Assembly (NCBI GenBank): GCA_964600165.1
Contig: CAZRIP010000025.1
Coordinates: 1-34,994 of the forward strand
DNA from: CAZRIP01 sp964600165
Lineage (GTDB): Bacteria; Elusimicrobiota; Elusimicrobia; UBA1565; UBA9628
Reading direction: 5' to 3'
Length of the DNA: 34,994 bases
The position numbers and the translations under genes were made by a program. The notes under the pieces are model-generated. The model ran no database searches. It was not told the origin of the DNA and was given only the letters and a program-made list of their open reading frames with translations. Shown here in pieces: positions 31,650 through 34,994 of the stretch (position 1 is its first letter; every line of letters begins with the position of its first letter).

Positions 31650-32393
31650 CTAGTAGCGGAGGGAATAGCGAAGGCCGAGGCTCTCGTCGGCGCGGCGGCC
31701 GGCGGCGAGCCCCCAATCGGCGGTGACTTTGAGCGGGCTTCCGTGATAGCCGACCTCGAGGCCGGCCAGGCGGCGCGCGGCGGCCCCCGCCAGCGCCTCG
31801 CGCAGCTTGAGCCCCGAGCGCAGGTCGACGCCGAGGTCGAAGCCGCGCACGTGGGCGTCGGCGTGCATGCCGTTGAGGTACAGGAAAGCCCCGCCGAGGA
31901 TTCCGGCGGGCACGAGGAAATCGGCGTCCCAGTTGCGCTGGTCCTTCGCGTAATCGCCGGTGTAGCGCCCGAAGCTCTCCAGGCGGTGGCGCTCGATGAG
32001 GGCGTCCTTGGCGCTGTCGATGAGCACCGAGACCTCCTCGTCGACGACCTCTCCGCGCCACTGGTTGAGTTGGCCCGGCGTCTCGCTTTCGCCGGGGCGC
32101 AAGACCGGGTAGTCGGAGCGCAGGCGATCGAGCGTCCGGCTCTCGCGGCGCGAGACCTCGCGCGAGAAGAGATCGTAAGAATCGACGGTCGGCGAGCTCT
32201 CGAGCCCGCGGGTCAGCCGGCCGGGCAGCACGCCGCCGACGAAATACGAGCGCAGCGCGTCGTAGACTTGGTCCGTGACGCTCTCGACGACGTGGAACGC
32301 CGGCCGCGCGACGTCGTCGACGGCGCCGGCGAGCTCCGCTTTCGCGGGGCCGGCTGTCGCCAAGATCAGGACGGAGAGCGCGGCGGCCTTCAT
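31650..32393 (-). CDS. Exported protein with possible outer-membrane beta-signal
   Basis: The 247-residue protein starts at ATG 32393 with a signal peptide (MKAAALSVLILATAGPAKAE). A helical N-terminal half contains the segment shared with the neighbouring exported protein. Residues ~165-247 alternate in a beta-strand pattern (VRGFDLGVDLRSG, AGLEVGYHGSPLKVTADWGL) and the chain ends in LGLRYSLRY, with a terminal aromatic as in BamA substrates. Outer-membrane localisation is inferred. CACACT six bases before the ATG suggests a leaderless transcript. An in-frame upstream ATG (32435) lacks signal-peptide sense. Confidence 0.72.
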   Translation of the reverse strand: MKAAALSVLILATAGPAKAELAGAVDDVARPAFHVVESVTDQVYDALRSYFVGGVLPGRLTRGLESSPTVDSYDLFSREVSRRESRTLDRLRSDYPVLRPGESETPGQLNQWRGEVVDEEVSVLIDSAKDALIERHRLESFGRYTGDYAKDQRNWDADFLVPAGILGGAFLYLNGMHADAHVRGFDLGVDLRSGLKLREALAGAAARRLAGLEVGYHGSPLKVTADWGLAAGRRADESLGLRYSLRY

Positions 32394-32399
32394 GCCTTC

Positions 32400-32405
32400 A
32401 GTGTG
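32400..32405 (-). promoter_or_regulatory. -10-like element of a predicted leaderless promoter
   Basis: On the minus strand CACACT is followed by six bases (GAAGGC) and the ATG at 32393. The hexamer is a weaker match than the other five of this type. Confidence 0.35.
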
Positions 32406-32410
32406 CCCTC

Positions 32411-32456
32411 TCCCGACGCTTTTCGAAGGTGTCATCCGGGTTGTCCGTCGTCGGGA
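32411..32456. repeat. Inverted repeat upstream of the exported-protein gene
   Basis: TCCCGACG (32411-32418) and CGTCGGGA (32449-32456) are perfect complements separated by 30 bases. They lie just upstream of the predicted -10 of the 32393 gene and downstream of lipB, so they could be an operator pair or a long-loop RNA structure. Confidence 0.35.
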
Positions 32457-32459
32457 AAG

Positions 32460-32479
32460 GTCCCAGCCGCTTCTGGGCC
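32460..32479 (-). terminator. Weak hairpin after lipB
   Basis: CCCAG (32462-32466) pairs with CTGGG (32473-32477), with flanking G/C bases adding imperfect pairs. On the minus strand a short CTTTCCC follows. It is a poor intrinsic terminator at best. Confidence 0.3.
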
Positions 32480-32527
32480 CTCCGTCCCGGTGAGTGTAGA
32501 CGGAGGCTGCTACGGATTTGTTGCGGC

Positions 32528-33151
32528 TCAGCCGGCGACGGGCACGGGCTTGCCGAAGCAGGCGAGGAACGTCTCGGCGACCTGCCGCATGACCTTCATC
32601 GAGTCCACGGGGCGGCCGAGCGCTTTTTGGACCGTGGTCATCTGGTCGGGCTCGAGGTTGCAGGGGTTGATCGCGTAGAAAGGCTCCAGGTCGCAGCTGA
32701 CGTTGAGCGCGAAGCCGTGGTAGGAGACCTCGCCGCGCACGGCGACGCCGATCGAGGCGACCTTGCGGCCCGCGATCCAGACGCCGGTCAGGCCCTTGAT
32801 CGTCTCAGCCTCGACGCCGAGGGCCTTGAGCGACTCGATCAGCACGCCCTCGAGGGCGCGCAGATAGGACCGCGGGCGCAGGTTGTTGGCGCCCAGGTGA
32901 AGGATCGGATAGCCGACGAGCTGCCCGGGACCGTGATAGGTCATGTCGCCGCCGCGCTCGACTTGGTGGAGCGGGTGCGGCAGGAAGCACGGCGTGATCG
33001 CGCGGGAGGACTCGCCGACGGTGTAGACCGGCAGGTGCTCGACCAGGAGCAGCGTGTCTTCTATCTCCCCGGCCAGGCGCTTGGCGACGAGCTCCTTCTG
33101 GAGCTTCCAGACTTCCGAATATTCCTTGAGGCCGAGCGCGCGGACGAGCAT
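32528..33151 (-). CDS. lipB: Octanoyl-[ACP]:protein N-octanoyltransferase
   Basis: The 207-residue protein matches LipB in length and motifs: RGGDMTYHGPGQLVGYPI, the catalytic K130 (GRKVASIGV) and C164 (INPCNL), the Lys/Cys pair of the family. It moves octanoyl from acyl carrier protein to the lipoyl domains of 2-oxoacid dehydrogenase E2 and of GcvH; LipA then adds sulfur. The start ATG 33151 shares a base with the lpd stop (TGATG), so it is translationally coupled to dihydrolipoyl dehydrogenase. Its operon partners are its client complex. LipA is not in the window. Confidence 0.95.
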   Translation of the reverse strand: MLVRALGLKEYSEVWKLQKELVAKRLAGEIEDTLLLVEHLPVYTVGESSRAITPCFLPHPLHQVERGGDMTYHGPGQLVGYPILHLGANNLRPRSYLRALEGVLIESLKALGVEAETIKGLTGVWIAGRKVASIGVAVRGEVSYHGFALNVSCDLEPFYAINPCNLEPDQMTTVQKALGRPVDSMKVMRQVAETFLACFGKPVPVAG

Positions 33152-34569
33152 CAGGCCCTCGCCAGATGCCCTTGCGGCAGGAGGTGGATGGGATGGCCCA
33201 GCGCGGCCTCGCAGGCTTCCATGAACGCCTCGTTCAAGGTCGGGTGCGGATGGATCGTGCGCGCGACCTGATCGAGCGTCGCCTTGAGCGAGACCGCGAG
33301 GCACGCTTCCCCGACGAGGTCCGACGCGTTGGGCCCGACGAATCCCGCGCCGAGGATGACGCGCGTCTTGGCGTCGGCCACGACCTTGCAGAAGCCCTCG
33401 GTCTCGCGCACCGCTTGCGCGCGGCCGGAGGCCGAGAACGGGAACTTGCCGACGAGGACCTGCGCGCCGCGCGCCTTGGCCTCCGTCTCCGTCTCACCGA
33501 CCCACGAAATCTCGGGATCGGTGAAGACGGCCCACGGCACGGCGCCGCGGTCTTCCAGCGGCAGGCCGCAGATCGATTGCGCCGCGAGTATGCCCTCGCG
33601 CGAGGCCTTGTGGGCGAGGTACGGCTGCCCCACGCAGTCGCCGATCGCGTAGATCGTGGGGCAGCTCGAAAGCAGCTCCGTGTCGACGAGGATGTGCCCG
33701 CGCTTGTCGGTCTCCACGCCGGCCTTCTCGAGGCCCAAGTCCTTCGTGCGCGGCGCGCGTCCGACGGCGAGCAAGACCTTGTCGCAGGGGATCTTCTTCT
33801 CCCCCTCCGGCGTCTCGACGGTCACCTCGAGCCGGCCGCTTTTCTTCGACCAGCTCTTGGCCTTCGAGGAGAGCAGCAGCGTGACGCCCAGGCGCGCAAG
33901 CACGCGCGAGACCGGCACGGTCATGTCTTTCTCGATGACGGGCAGAATGGCGTCCGTGAACTCGACGACGGTGACCTTCGTGCCGAGCTCGGCGAAGACC
34001 GTCCCGATCTCGAGGCCGATGACGCCGGCGCCGATGACGACGAGGTCCTTGGGCGGGTCCGTGATGTCCAGGGCTTCCTTCGAGCCGATGACGTCCTTGC
34101 CGTCGATCGTAAAGCCGGGGATCGACATCGACTCCGAGCCCGTCGCGACGATGCAGCGGTCGAACTCGATCGTCTCCTTCGAGCCGTCGGTCTTCGTCAC
34201 CTCGGCGGAGTTCTTGCCGGTGAGCTTGGCGCTGCCGTAAATCGTCTCGCCTTGGTTCGCCTTGACGAGCGTGCCGATGTTGCGCACGAACGCGCCGACC
34301 AGCGTGTTCTTCCAGGTCTGCGTGCGCGTCCAGTCGATGGCGAGGTCCTTGACCGAGAGGCCGAGCGGCTCGGCCTTCTTCGGCTTGTAGACGCTTTTCG
34401 CGGCGTTGATGAGGGCTTTGGAAGGGATGCAGCCGTAATTGAGGCATTCGCCGCCGAGCTTGTCGCGGTCGACGACGATCGTCTTCTTGCCGAGCTGGCC
34501 GAGCTTGATGGCCGCGACGTAGCCGCCGGGTCCGCCGCCGATGATCAAGACGTCCGTTTTCAAGCTCAT
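33151..34569 (-). CDS. lpdA: Dihydrolipoyl dehydrogenase (E3)
   Basis: The 472-residue flavoprotein has the FAD motif GGGPGG (residues 11-16), the redox disulfide C42-x4-C47 (GGECLNYGCIPSK), the NAD motif GAGVIGLEIG, the second FAD motif ...YAIGDCVG and the dimer-interface HPHPTLNEAF with the catalytic histidine. It re-oxidises dihydrolipoamide on the E2 core and reduces NAD+. Its ATG overlaps the E2 stop (ATGA), so E2, E3 and LipB are co-translated. Confidence 0.96.
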   Translation of the reverse strand: MSLKTDVLIIGGGPGGYVAAIKLGQLGKKTIVVDRDKLGGECLNYGCIPSKALINAAKSVYKPKKAEPLGLSVKDLAIDWTRTQTWKNTLVGAFVRNIGTLVKANQGETIYGSAKLTGKNSAEVTKTDGSKETIEFDRCIVATGSESMSIPGFTIDGKDVIGSKEALDITDPPKDLVVIGAGVIGLEIGTVFAELGTKVTVVEFTDAILPVIEKDMTVPVSRVLARLGVTLLLSSKAKSWSKKSGRLEVTVETPEGEKKIPCDKVLLAVGRAPRTKDLGLEKAGVETDKRGHILVDTELLSSCPTIYAIGDCVGQPYLAHKASREGILAAQSICGLPLEDRGAVPWAVFTDPEISWVGETETEAKARGAQVLVGKFPFSASGRAQAVRETEGFCKVVADAKTRVILGAGFVGPNASDLVGEACLAVSLKATLDQVARTIHPHPTLNEAFMEACEAALGHPIHLLPQGHLARA

Positions 34570-34994
34570 AAGATGGTGCGGGGGTTCTCCAGGAATTTTA
34601 TCAAAGTGTTCATGAAGCTCGCCGCGTCGGCGCCGTCGACCACGCGATGATCGAACGAGAGCACGAGGTTCATCATGTCGCGCACGACGAGCCCCCCCTC
34701 TTCGTCGACGATCGGGCGCTTCTTGAGCTCCATGAGCCCGAGGATGGCGACCTCGGGGTAATTGATGATCGGGGTCGCGAAGAGGCCGCCGATCGGGCCG
34801 ATGTTCGTGATCGTGAACGTGCCGCCCTGAAGCGAAGGCACGTCGATCTTGTTGGCGCGGACCTTCTCGGCGAGCGACTGCACGTCGGCCGCGAGGCCCC
34901 AGAGGTCCTTGCCGTCGGCGCCCTTGATGTTCGGCACGACGAGGCCCTGCCCGGCGTTGACGGCGATGCCGATGTTGTAATACCTCTTGATGAC
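34566..34994 (-). CDS. 2-oxoacid dehydrogenase E2 acyltransferase, C-terminal part (cut by window edge)
   Basis: The 142 residues seen are the end of the E2 catalytic domain: YYNIGIAVNAGQGLVVPNIK, TFTITNIGPIGG, PEVAILGLMELKKRPIV and the active site SFDHRVVDGADAASF with the catalytic histidine and aspartate. The lipoyl and E1/E3-binding domains lie beyond base 34994. The VVPNI and NIGPIGG forms fit pyruvate or branched-chain E2 better than the succinyltransferase, but the substrate cannot be fixed without the rest of the operon. Confidence 0.93.
   Translation of the reverse strand, partial: VIKRYYNIGIAVNAGQGLVVPNIKGADGKDLWGLAADVQSLAEKVRANKIDVPSLQGGTFTITNIGPIGGLFATPIINYPEVAILGLMELKKRPIVDEEGGLVVRDMMNLVLSFDHRVVDGADAASFMNTLIKFLENPRTIL

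Noticed and set aside
33152..33304. N-terminally extended LipB starting near 33304
   Set aside because: The extension lies inside the lpdA coding region and lacks LipB similarity; ATG 33151 gives the normal family length with a TGATG junction.

Overview
The window is GC-rich (roughly two thirds G+C by eye), densely coding, and free of insertion sequences, CRISPR arrays, tRNAs or rRNAs that I can see. Gene content (signal peptides, lipoproteins, an RseA/RseB-type envelope stress module, a possible outer-membrane beta-signal, an MsbA-like exporter, a lipoylated dehydrogenase complex) points to a diderm bacterium. The style of the exported proteins (long, Ala-rich, poorly conserved) and the mixed metabolism fit an uncultured phylum such as Elusimicrobiota, but that placement is only an impression from the sequence. 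No gap between genes exceeds about 140 bases.

Layout. 1-1399: a GH57/DUF3536-type protein whose N-terminus looks like a different family. 1327-5368 (minus): AI-2E-family permease and two tandem paralogous TPR proteins, translationally coupled. 5508-6737: acyl desaturase with a clear promoter, a small operator-like inverted repeat and an intrinsic terminator. 6830-12928: exported helical-repeat protein, a large exported M3 metallopeptidase and a beta-lactamase-family serine hydrolase. 13024-13932 (minus): sensor-less histidine kinase behind a Pho-box-like element. 14118-17666: ECF sigma factor, zinc-finger anti-sigma, RseB-like protein, small exported protein, RadC-like protein and lipoprotein, linked by stop/start overlaps. 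17696-21182: Fe-S PD-(D/E)XK nuclease, FGGY sugar/polyol kinase and DUF1684 protein. 21235-25293 (minus): HAD hydrolase, MsbA-like ABC exporter, multi-pass membrane protein and a Gly-rich secreted protein. 25434-31067: acyl-CoA catabolic operon (aldehyde dehydrogenase, two crotonase-fold enzymes, PaaA-like di-iron protein, VOC protein, 3-hydroxyacyl-CoA dehydrogenase, DUF1858-like protein). 31012-32393 (minus): two related exported proteins. 32528-34994 (minus): E2 acyltransferase (partial), dihydrolipoyl dehydrogenase and LipB.

How it works together. The 14118-17666 operon reads as an envelope-stress circuit carrying an unusual RadC passenger. The 25434-31067 operon looks like a phenylacetyl-CoA or related acyl-CoA route reduced to one di-iron subunit plus beta-oxidation-like enzymes. 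The E2-lpdA-lipB block makes and lipoylates a 2-oxoacid dehydrogenase complex.

The most noteworthy non-coding signals are these. Six genes for exported or membrane proteins each have a -10-like hexamer exactly six bases before the ATG, predicting leaderless mRNAs. Two 30-base perfect palindromes sit directly behind stop codons and differ at four positions per arm, all compensated. A Pho-box-like direct repeat precedes the histidine kinase. An intrinsic terminator's T-tract runs straight into the next gene's start codon.
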